64,000 nt of DNA, from positions 215,046,255-215,110,254 of the forward strand of contig CM022303.1 of NCBI GenBank assembly GCA_011799875.1, given 5' to 3'. Source of the stretch: Thinopyrum elongatum (lineage: Eukaryota; Streptophyta; Magnoliopsida; Poales; Poaceae). The notes below the pieces were generated by a model. It searched no databases and was not told where the DNA came from. It saw only the letters and a program-made list of their open reading frames with translations. The position numbers were made by a program, and so were the translations under genes. Positions 22,481 through 33,000 of the stretch are shown here, piece by piece (the first letter of the stretch is position 1; the number at the start of each line of letters is the position of its first letter).

Positions 22481-25316
22481 TGTAACATCCCAAATTTTCA
22501 ATTTGGAATGTTATGCATAGGTCATCCATGCATATCATATTTTATTGCATTTCATTTTGCGATCCTCGAAATCCTGAGCAACTCAAGGACCACGGAGAGA
22601 GTTGGGGATTTCACCGTTTTCATATTTGAATTTTCTCAAATATTGAAACAGGGATCAATTTGGTTTAACTATTTTTCTCTCCGAAAATATTTCATATTAA
22701 AAATATATGAGAGGAGATAAAATGACTTCTCCAAAATAAATGGAATATTGGAGGAAAAATATTAAAATCAAATAAATATTTTATTTGGATTTTTATTGCC
22801 ATTTTATTTGAATTTAGAAAAATATGCATTTTTCAAAATTGCATTAGAGTCCCAAATAAATGTTTACCCTGTCCGGGAGATTTTTAGAGGACGGGGAAAA
22901 TTTATTTCGGGAATTTTGGAGTCCGTTTAGTATTTCTTTTATTTGTTTTTCTGCGCGGAATTATTTTTAAAAAATAAAAAAATCCGCCGGACCGAACTGG
23001 GCCGAAGCCCAGCCGGCCCAGCCGCCCCGCGCCGCCTTCCCGTCCCGTGCCGGAGACGGACTCGCCGGAGGAGTCCGCCGCCGCCGCACCTCTCCCGTCG
23101 CCCCTTCCCCAAGCCGCCACCCCTCCCCCTCTTTAAAAGCCGACCCGGGGCCCCCCCTGGAGCCCCAAGCCGCCGCCGCCGCCTGCCCTCGCCGCGCCGC
23201 CTCGCTGCTGCTGCCACTGCCGCCGCTCGCCGCTGCCGGACGCCGCTGCCGGACGCCGCCGCCGCTCGCGTCGCGCCGCCCGCCGCGCCGTGCCGCCGCA
23301 CCGCGCGCGCCCCGCCCCGTCGCCTCGCCGCCGCCGCCGTCCCGCCGACCGCCGGAGGTAGCCGCCGCCGCCGTCGGTTTCGTGAGAAAAAACGATCGGT
23401 TTTTGTTTAAACCCTAGATCTAGATTTGGTTTTTTTTAAATTCCGGTTTATTCTTTTTTAGATCGGTTTTCCGTCGGTTTAGTTATTTAGCGGACGTTCG
23501 TCCGTACGTTCGTTTTAACGAACGGTTTTCACCGTTTAACCGCAGACAGCGAACGTTCGTTCGTTAGCCTGTTCGTTAGTTTTTCTTTTTCTCGGATTTT
23601 CCGCGATTATTTTCGATCGCGATTTCTGATCCGATTTTCGTTTTAGTATAACTTTTTGCTCGTTTGTCGGAATCAGGCGATTCAAGCGCCTAGATCTTCG
23701 TCTCGAAGCCCTCTTTCTGTTTAACCAACTTAAACAAGTTTTTGCTACTGTAAAATTTGACTTTAGTCCAGATTAGTAATCGAAGCTTGTTTCTTTCGCA
23801 GTTTGAGTTTCGTTGCTCCGTTTGATTCGATTCTTTTTGCAAACCGGAGTTCTTCGGTTGAACTTTCTGGTTAGGTCTTCTCATTTGGGTTTTACCCGTG
23901 CATCTTCGCTTGATTGCTTATGTATGCTATTGTTTGTTTGCGATAGAATTCCCGGAGTGCGAAGCGTGCTACTACGAGTCCCTAGGTTTTGCGGATCGTC
24001 AGCAAGGCAAGTAACACATTGATCATACTTCTTCGTTACCCAGTTTTTATGCATTAGTTTTGACCCTCAAATATTGCATGATTAGGATGTGATTAACTTG
24101 TGGGTACTGGGAAGTAGATGATGAGGTAGAACCTATTGCCCTTTTAATAACAAACCCTTGGGAGTTACTTCTACGCTATGCTTATGTTGCCATGCTATGC
24201 TCGTAGACGTGGATTGGGTTTTGAGTGTATCCATGACAGATGTGAGATTTTTAATTAATGGTCAACTTAAGGTGGCAACTTTAATACACATCTGGGTGGA
24301 TTGCTTGTTTGGGCACCTGGGGATATACCAGTGTTGTCCTAGGAGATCCCGGGGATATACCGTGTGATCCTCCTACGGTCCGCCACCCAGGCTCAAAGGG
24401 ATCATAAGATTATTCATGCTAGAAACTTCCGTGTGCAGCCACAAGCTATTATGGGCTCTAGCATAGTTGAGTATGTTGCAGGACCTCTTTCAGTGGTAGG
24501 CTAGCAGATGTAGGGGAAAGTAGGTGTAACTGTCTACCCAGAGTAAAGAGTAAATGCTTCAGAAAGACTGTGTCTCGGTCATCCGTTTCTCAAACACCAT
24601 GAAGTGCGAGAAATCCAACGGAGGAGATCGAGTCTTGTGGGGAAAAGTGCACAAACCTCTGCAGAGTGTACAAACTAATCATGATTAGCCGTGTCCCTGG
24701 TTATGGACATCTTGAGTATCTGGTTCTTGGATCATCATATTGAATCCCATCACTCTAAATTAATTTGTTGGGATTAATGATTACTTTTAATTGGGATTGA
24801 GAGGGGGATTTACCTTCTCAATGTTCAACAACCACCATGATAGTTAAATAAGATATATTCCTTTGTTGTAGGGAAAAATTAGCTTTTCGCAAAACAGTAT
24901 AACCCTAGAGCTTTTCCACCAGCCAAATATGCATGTAGTATTAGCAATTATTCTGTTCATTGCTCTACTGTGTTATATTGCCAGCATATTCCATGTGCTG
25001 ACCCGTTTCGGGCTGCAACGTATCATGTTGCAGACTTTTCAGACGAAGAGTAAGGTGTGCTAGGTCGTTGTCGTGCACTCAGCTATGCCGTTGGAGTTGA
25101 TGGACTCACCTTATCTTCCAAGCCTTCCGCTGTTATCTTATTTAGATGGCCTTAAGCCATATTTATTGTAATCAGTTCTCTTTTGAGACATTCGATGTAA
25201 TAAGTGTGTGATTGCACTCTGTTATAAATCCTTCGAGTACTGTGTGTGTCAGCATTACCGATCCAGGGATGACACTTGAACACAGAGATTCGATCCATTC
25301 GGGTCGGGTCGCTACA
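22481..25316 (+). repeat. Tekay 3' LTR
   Basis: It is the same length as the 5' LTR. Differences seen by eye lie near 22721 (A for T), 23856 (G for A), 23907 (C for T) and 24034 (G for A) relative to the 5' copy. Confidence 0.95.
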
Positions 25317-25679
25317 TTAGTGAAAAATAGGAGAAAGCTAATAAGCTTGCTAAGCTTATTGCCAGCATGGTGGATACCCAGGATAACATTTCTTGAGCTC
25401 TTTTGAAGTTGTTTCAGTTATGGACTTATTTTGCTGCCGCGTTTATTTGCACTGGTGGCCAATTTAGATGGCCAGTGTATGTAATATGCTGCTTTGTTCC
25501 CTATATTTGCACTGGTGGCGAACTTTGATGCCCAGTGGATGTAATATGTGTAATAGCTGTAATAGCCTAGCATTAGTTGCTTGCTTATTTATTTCCTTAT
25601 TGTCTTGTTTAGTTGTTTGCTTGTAGTCACTGCAGTTCTTTTTCCGTGTTTTTCTAGTGGCCACAATAACCTATTTTTA

Positions 25680-26946
25680 TAACTAGGCCACAATAACCAT
25701 GGCAAAACACGGACCATTGTAACCATGGTCCTGCTACCTGCTGTAGTGACCATGTGCCTCTTATGGGCCGTAGGATCCATGGGCCTTCTACGGGTCGTAG
25801 GATCCATGGGCCTTCTACGGGCCGTATAAACGATGGGCCTTCTACGGGCTGAATAATCGTTTGGCCACACATGGGCCGTACTATTCGTGGACCAATAACG
25901 GTCCGCAAAATGGGCTGAAAACGGGCTAGAGTGGAAATCGTCTGTTTACGGCCCAACCATAACGGGCCGTTAACAGGCCGTATTTGATGATGCTATGAAA
26001 ACAGCCCAACGGGTTAACAGACCACAATTAGGCCGACTGTAACCACGGGCCGAATTTGGCCCCCAAGTGGAATAGGCCAGTAACGACCGTAAGTAACTGA
26101 ATTCTGGAAATTAGCCCAAGAATAAATGGCCCTTAGAAGGCCGAAAGGTAACACGGGCTGGAGACGGCCTACAAAATAATGGGCCGTTAATGGGTATAAA
26201 GTGATACACTGTTCATTATGGGCCAGTTTCACCTCGGGCCTTTAATGGGCCCAGAGTTACAAAGGGCCTTGTATGGGCTGAAAGATGTCATGGGCCATAC
26301 ATGGGCCGGAAGTTACAACGGGCTGGAATCATATTGGACGGCCCAGATGACGCTACTGGGCCCAATTCGGATATGCCATAACGGGCCGTGAGTTAGCGGG
26401 TTGTAAATGGGCTATATGCGAATAGGCCGTTAACAGGCTTTCCGTGGGCCGGCCCGCTACCTTTTGACCTAGTCAAATGGGCCGGCCTTTTCACCGGAAT
26501 GGGCCTCTGTTGGGCCATGCCACATGTCGACGTATCATAGGCGCCTGCGGTCCAATGATTGGATGACATCTGTCCCAACGGTGAGCCGACACGTGGTTCC
26601 TCTGGCCATTGAGAATTTTACATGTGGAAGATCTCCATTGGTCCGGGCTGTTAACGGGTTATCGGATCCAAACCGGAACCCGATAGCTTAACGGCGACCC
26701 GTTACGGTGGATGCCACGTGTCGGTTACCCTTGACGAAAGCACTTCTATGACACGTGATTTATCATCATGGAAGTGGACACTTCTGTGAAGATAATTTTG
26801 GTAATGTCATGGAACACTTCTACGACAGCACAGGTATGACTATCTTGATTCTATCATAAAATCGTCATGGATGTACATGCATGACAGAAAACGTCACCTA
26901 CTGTGACAAACACGTATCATCACGGAAGTGTTTTTTTTTTGTAGTG
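25680..26946. repeat. CACTA subterminal repeat zone and right terminus
   Basis: Dozens of short GGGCC/GGCCC-containing units occur in both orientations (for example TACGGGCCGT, ATGGGCCGT, AACGGGCCGT). An early part holds near-exact ~28-bp copies around ATCCATGGGCCTTCTACGGG. Such arrays are the transposase-binding subterminal regions of CACTA elements. The last ~100 bases carry ACGTCACCTACTGTGACAAA and end in TTTTTTTTTTGTAGTG. No coding frame is credible here. Confidence 0.8.
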
Positions 26947-27249
26947 TACTCTCAAAGACTGTTGCGATCCCCTATACTTGTGGGTTATCAAGACCTTTTT
27001 TTGGCGCCGTTGCCGGGGAGCATAGCTTTATTTGTTGAGTCAATTGGGAATTATGTCTGTTGATCACTATGAAGAATCTGAAAGATACTATAACCAAGAT
27101 CGTACCCTCTAAGACAAGGGGAGGTAAGGAACTGCCATCTAGCTCCGCACTTGATTCACCTTCTATTTTGAGTAAGCTTGCGACACCACCACCTGCTATT
27201 AATTCTGATATGTCGCAAGTAATTCATGATGGTACTTTTGCTATGAACG
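26947..27249 (+). mobile_element. 5' piece of an Athila-type Gypsy: LTR tail, primer site, start of gag region
   Basis: The LTR tail ends GCGATCCCCTATACTTGTGG plus TTATCA at 26990. A few bases later comes TGGCGCCGTTGCCGGGGA (27002-27019), the Asp-tRNA-type primer site typical of Athila elements. About 230 bases of leader/gag region with stops follow, then the minus-strand LTR cuts in at 27250. The CACTA end abuts its left side, so the CACTA appears to have inserted in this LTR. Confidence 0.8.
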
Positions 27250-28816
27250 TGCTACTTGTGAGTTGCGTTGGGGTTTTCCCCCAAGAGGAGGGGATGATGC
27301 AGTACAATAGAGATAAGTATTTTCCTTAGTTATGAAACCAAGGTTATCAATCCAGTAGGAGAATCACGCAACATCTCGTTAGCAGTACCTGCACACAAAA
27401 TAACAAATCCTTGCACCCAACGCGAACAAGGGGTTGTCAATCCCTTGGCAGTTAATTGCAAGATTAAATTGTATGGTGATAGATAGATAGATCAAACAAA
27501 AATACAAAATAAAGTAAATAAAGTAAAATTGCAGCAAGGTATTTTTAGGATTTTTAATATATGATAGAAGTAGACCCAGGGGTCATAGTTTTCACTGGAG
27601 GTTTCTCTATTGAAAATAGCATACGGTGGGTAAACAAATTACTATTGGGCAATTGATAGAAAAGCAAATAATCATGACGATATCCAAGGCAATGATCATG
27701 TATATAGGTATCATGTCCGAGACAAGTAGACCGAAACGATTGTGCATCTACTACCATTACTCCACACATAGAACGCTATCCAGCATGCATCTAGAGTATT
27801 AAGTTCATAAAGAACGGTGTAACACCTTAAGCAAGATGACATGATGTAGACAAAGTAAACTCACACATGAATAAACCCCATCTTTTTATCCTTAATGGCA
27901 ACGATACATACGTGTAATGTCCCTTTCTGTCACTAGGATTGAGCACCGCAAGATCGAACCCATTACAAAGCACCTCTCCTATTGCAAGATAAATCAATCT
28001 AGTTGGCCTAACCAAATCAATAGATCGCAGAAAATACGTAGCTATAACAATCATGCATAAAAGATTTTAGAGAAAACTCAAATAATATTCATGGATAATT
28101 TGATCATAAAATCACAATTCATCGGATCCCAACAAACACACCGCAAAAAGTAATTACATCGGATAGAACTCCAAGAACATCGAGGATAACATTGTATTGA
28201 AGATCAAATAGAGAGAAGAAGCCATCTAGCTACTAACTATGGACCCGTAGGTCTGTGGTAAACTACTCACACATCATTGGAAGGGCAACAAGGTTGATGT
28301 AAAGCCCCTCCGTGATCAATTCCCCCTCCGACAGAGTGCCGAGAAAGGCCTCTAGATGGGATCCCGCAAGAACAGAGACTTGCAGCGGCGGAAAAAGTAT
28401 TTCGTGGACTCCTCTATTGGTTTCCCAATTTTAGAGAATTTATAGAGGCGGAGGTAGGTCAAACGGAGCCACGTGGGCCCCACAAGCCACCAGGGCATGC
28501 CCTACCCCCCTGGGCGCGCGCTGGTGCTTCGTGGGCCCCTGCTCCATCTTCTCGTCCCCTCCTGAAGCTTCCACGCTCTCTTATGCCCAGAAAAAAATCC
28601 AAAAAGTTTCGTGGCATTTGGACTTTGTTTGGTACTGATATTCTAGAAAACCAAAAACAAGGAAAAAACAGCAACTGGCACTGGCACTGGGCACTAAGTT
28701 AATAGGTTAGTCCAAAAATGATATGCAATTGCTTGTAAATGTATATAAAGCATCCAATATTGATAATATAATAGCATGGAACAATAAAAAATTATAGATA
28801 CGTTGGAGACGTATCA
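27250..28816 (-). repeat. Athila-type (Sabrina/Fatima-like) LTR, minus strand
   Basis: This 1567-bp LTR reads TGATACGTCTCCAACGTATC at its start on the minus strand and ends GTAGCA at 27250. Its neighbour to the right is internal sequence with a purine tract, so it is the 3' LTR of a truncated element. It is related to the solo LTR at 54185-55755. The precise family name is uncertain. Confidence 0.88.
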
Positions 28817-29628
28817 AGCATCCCAAGCTTAATTCCTGCTCGACCTCGAGTAGGTAAATGATAAAAACAGAATTTTTGATGTGGAATGCTACCTATCATA
28901 TTCATCATATAATTTTTTCTTTTGTTGCATGGACATTTGGACTTGAGTGATTCAAAGCAATAGTCTATAGTTTGACATGAAGACATCAATATTCAAGCAT
29001 ACTGACAAGCAACTATGTCTTTCAAAATAGCAATGCTAAAGAAAGTTATCCCTAGCCCATTATGCTCAATCATTGATCCATTCATGAAACACACTCAATA
29101 TTAGCTAAACCCAATGCACAAGTATGACAATAGTGTTCCCTAGTTGGTGCTTTGTAAGAGAAGATGGAGACTCAAAATAAAAATAAAAATTGCATAAAAA
29201 TAAATAGATAGGCCCTTCACAGAGGGAAGCAGAGATTTGCAGAGGTGTCAGAGCTCAAGACTTAAATCGAGAGATAAAATTATTTTGAGAAGCATGCTTT
29301 TCCTATCAATGAAAATGACCAAGAATTCTCAATATCTTCCATGCTAGACACATTATAGGCGGTTCCCAAACAGCAAATAAAGTTTATTTCCTTTCCACCA
29401 TTATTTCACAATCCATGGCTAGCCGTATCCACGGGTGCCTTCCATACCTACACTTTCAAGGAATTTATTATCATCATCATATTAATTTTTTTCATTTCGA
29501 GACTGGGCGTCCCTATTACCTGCCACACATTCATGCAATGGCAAATGAATAAACACTCATCATGGGAATAACCCACCTAGCATGAAAAATATTGGCCATG
29601 CCCTGCCGCTTCATGTGCGGTACGGACC
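28817..29628 (-). mobile_element. 3' internal fragment of the same Athila-type element
   Basis: On the minus strand the purine-rich AAGCTTGGGATGCT lies directly before the LTR. The rest resembles the inverse of the internal region at about 43700-44607 (shared blocks include ATAGATAGGCCCTTCACAGA and GCAGAGGTGTCAGAGCTC-like stretches). Similarity ends sharply near 29628, where Tat-type LTR sequence begins. No coding sequence remains. Confidence 0.75.
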
Positions 29629-30028
29629 CAAGGAGCGGTCCTGGCCTATCTGAGGCCCAGCTTCATAAGTCGCCAATGACCAAAGCCGGCCCTATTAGGC
29701 GGGTTATACCGCGGGGTTATATCCCCAACATTAGGCCCAGATTGATTTGAACTTGTTCATGTCAATCTTCAATTCGTCAGTTTGGCGAGTCTTGTCCTTG
29801 GGTCTTTGCAATCTCAGTTCTAAAGAACGTTCATAACCCGCCATACAAAAAGATGATGTCATCTCCATAATTTTAGGAAAACCTTCATGACGTCATAACA
29901 AATCTTGTGCAAATCCACTTATCCCAAAAATCGAGGCGTCTTTTTTGTTTATACCAAGGCATCTGTTTGTTCCAGAAATTGCTGCACCTCCTTGATTCTT
30001 GCACCCGCCATTTACTGTTACTTTTCCC

Positions 30029-30040
30029 TTATAAATAGGC
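30029..30040 (+). promoter_or_regulatory. TATA box of the antisense gene
   Basis: CTTATAAATAGG lies about 40 bases upstream of a pyrimidine-rich leader (TACCTCGTCTTCTCCACTTC). Placement and sequence fit a plant Pol II core promoter driving the plus-strand gene inside the Tat element. Confidence 0.6.
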
Positions 30041-30059
30041 GCAAGGGCCCCTCTTTTCA

Positions 30060-33000
30060 TTCTTTACCTCGTCTTCTCCACTTCTTCTTCTTTCTTGTGA
30101 AACCCTTCGCAACCAGAGCTCCACCGCGCTCGTCGACCTTCGCCAGCCGCCTCGCTCAGGACTGCAACACCACTCCGCCTTCACCGGAGTTCAGCGGCGT
30201 GCCTCCGCTCCCGGCCACCACAACCAGGTACTGAAACCTCTCCCCCTTAGATTCACATTATCTCATCAGAGTTCATAGAGTTCATCGGTGTTCATCCGTT
30301 CTTCATTATAATATCTTGAGTAGATTTCATACTGGATCTGAGATGACCATAGAAGTATTGCGAAATGGCTTTAGCACCAATCTTGCTTCTGAATATACCC
30401 TGCTTCGTTCAGAATCTGCAAACAGTTCCTTAGTAGCTTCTGCGGCCACTATTAGGTTTTAGCCATAATTTTTGTTTTTTGAACTACCCGTAGACCCATA
30501 AATGTAGTTGTTTTAGTCTGAAACTTGTTTGCCCCACACTTAGCAAAATTTCAACAATCCCGAATTTAGCTAACCTGTCCTTGTATCTCGGGCGGCTTAC
30601 CAACATGTCTGTAACTCGCCAATGCTTCAGCAATTGCCTTTTTTAAATAACTCGCCACTGTTTAGGGCGACTCACCCTTATGTTGCTTATTCGTATAAGT
30701 GTTAATGACGAGTCATTGCCTTTAAGTAACTCACCCCTTTATATTTCCGCAGTCTTTCATTGTACTTAGACGGCTCAGTATGTCAAAAGCCACCATTTGC
30801 AATTGGGGGCCTTCCCTTGTCACCGAAACCATTCTCAAAGACTATCAAGACCAAGGTCTCTTGGCGACTCAGGAGCAAATTGCTGGCGAGTCAGTCAAGG
30901 GAATAATTTCCCTAGACCCGACGAAGGAGAAGTAGTAGTTTTTACTGATCATATCCTCAGAGGCTTCATGCTGCCCGGGTCAAAGTTCTTTCAGGACATC
31001 TTGCACTATTTCAATCTTCATCCTCAAGATATAGGCCCAAACTCAGTATCAAATATCTGCCACTTTCAAATTTTCTGCGAAGTATATCTACAAATGGAGC
31101 CAACTATTGCTCTCTTTAAAGAATTCTTCTATATGAACCGCCAAACTGAATGTGCGGATGGCCCAAGTCAAGAATTGGGTGGAGTCTCAATCCAGAGATG
31201 CAAGGATGGCGGCTTTCCTTCAGCCACCCTACCAAGTCACCCTAAAGGATGGGTTAAGACTTGGTTTTATTGTAAGAATACTGGCCCAGCTAATGAGAAC
31301 CCTCTGCCGGGTTATAGGGCTGACCGCCTCCCCATAGATTTTGACCCGCCAAGCAAGCTTCTTCCCGATGAACATGCTGAGGCGCTCCCACTTTATCCAA
31401 AAGTAAAGGCCTTGCTAGCTAATGGGTTAACTGGAGTTGACCTAACCTAGTGCTGGGTTTCATGGAAAATTCTCCCCTTAAGCAGGCGGCCCGGCTTAAT
31501 GTGTGAATATTCAGGCGAGTCAAATGACCCTCAGCGGTACAGCTCTGATAATTTTATCGTTGATGAGGTCAATAAAACTATGAAGAGTTTGCTTGGGGAT
31601 CCTCAAGAAAATTGTAACAAGACAGGGTTGTTACCATTCTTCAAGCTCAACCCGGCCCCACCTGTAAGTACTCATTTATATCCGGCTTAAATATCTTTGA
31701 TTTATTCTGTGTCTCATTTGTCAATCCCTCTTCAGTACATAGCCCGGCTCTGCTTTTTGGAATAGGAAGAGAAAAACCGTTGTGGCCAAAACTAGGACTG
31801 GCCCAAGGTAGAAAAAGAACAAACCAGTCGCTGTAACTGAGCCGGCTGCTGTGGGTGAGTCAGCAGATGTTGACGATCAATCAGAGGTAGAACTTGACTC
31901 TCTTGGCTGCCTCTTTATTGAATTAGCTGACGCCTCTTGTTCTCAGGATGAGGCAGCAACTAGCCGGGCTGATGACGCTGAGGTAATATCTATCTCCTCC
32001 GGCTCAGACTCCTTGCCTCCAAAGAAGATAAGGCAGGTCGTCCGGAAAGTAAGCTTTTCTCATCCAGATGCTCATTTAGATCCGTACTTTATTTTGAAGA
32101 AAACTCAACATGAGTCAAGGCGCCAAACCCGGAGTGGCGGCTTTGTAGATCTGGTGGCCGGGTTAACTCATGAACCCTCTGCCCGTAAGCGGCCTGCTGA
32201 GGTGCCACACAGTCCAACTCCTTCTTTACCCAAAGCCGGCCTTATGAGACATCCTCTTAACCCCTCTGATTCCAATTACCAGGAGTCGCCACCATCTTCA
32301 GGCGGCTCATCCTCAACCTAGCTACATGCCTTCGTTATTAACTCAGGGTGAGTACTTGTACTTATTGACAGCTTAAAACTTATTGTCATGTGTTCTTAAA
32401 CCTTCTACTCTGACCACAGGGCCAAAGCTAAAAGCAAGAAACAAAAAGTGGACGGCTCTTCAAAGACCCCCGAGATCCCTGAGTCAGTGGATCAAGTGTT
32501 GGTGACCCCTGAGGCCAATATCGAAGAAACTGAAGACCATCATGATGGCCAAGATGACCCGCCCCCGCAAACTGAAGTAATGGCCTCTGAGGCCAATGAT
32601 GCGGATGCTAACCCGGCGTACAACCTTAACCAGACGAGCCCCGTTCTTGCTACAAGCCCCGCAAAGGCGACTGAAGAAATTCCTCCTGAGAAAGATAATG
32701 ATGAGATTGCCATTATTGGGGCGAGTCAGAAAACACCTGAGACCTCCAATGTGTTAGCCAAGCACATGGCCAAAGAAGAGGCGCCCTTGTTTGAAAAAGG
32801 GTAAGTCAAAACTAGAGCTGCCCAATTATGAAGATCTCAGTGTTGAAGACCTTCATGCTGGCTACTTAAGCCGCTTGGCTACAAGCCGGGATATGGAGGC
32901 CAGCTTAGTAAACATGATGAAGAAGAAATATGAGGTACACTATATTTTCTCCTGTTATATATCCTTATGTAGCCCCCAAATCTTGATCATAGGAAAATCG

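Larger units (their letters stand above)
14172..25316 (+). mobile_element. Tekay/Del-clade chromovirus (Gypsy), very young copy
   Basis: Two 2836-bp LTRs of identical length (14172-17007 and 22481-25316) start TGTAACATCCC and end GGGTCGCTACA. A perfect 5-bp duplication TTAGT flanks the element (14167-14171 and 25317-25321). By eye the LTRs differ at about 4 positions (0.14%); at 1.3e-8 per site per year this is roughly 50 thousand years. Internal order: primer site, an extra ORF, gag, protease, RT, RNase H, integrase, chromodomain, purine tract. Integrase after RT places it in Gypsy; the C-terminal chromodomain-like tail places it in the Tekay/Del chromoviruses. Gag and the gag/pol junction are frame-broken. 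Confidence 0.95.
13798..25396 (+). pseudogene. Last coding exon of a CACTA-associated gene, split by the Tekay element
   Basis: The frame opens after an acceptor-like TTCTTCTTTTAG and runs to 14171, where the Tekay LTR begins; it resumes at 25322 and stops at TGA 25394-25396. The left part is acidic/polar and ends in a helix-forming stretch (SQLQAERHRSAVLQQEAEGL), probably coiled coil. The right part contains KANKLAKLIASMVDTQD. An in-frame TAG lies a few codons right of the insertion, so the exon carries a nonsense change in addition to the insertion. Its position just inside a CACTA subterminal region suggests the second (TnpA-like) gene or a transposase C-terminal tail; the family itself is not firmly recognised. 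Confidence 0.55.
13798..26946 (+). mobile_element. Right portion of a CACTA (En/Spm-type) transposon
   Basis: The right end, read inverted, is CACTACAAAAAAAAAACACT, the hallmark CACTA terminus. It is followed by TAC (26947-26949), a possible half of the 3-bp target duplication. Inside lies a ~1.2 kb subterminal zone of GGCC-rich repeats, then a coding tail interrupted by the Tekay element. No matching left terminus starting CACTAC was found, so the copy is truncated or its left end is outside the window. It joins directly to an Athila-type LTR tail, its apparent insertion site. The left coordinate is only the leftmost sequence I can assign. Confidence 0.75.
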
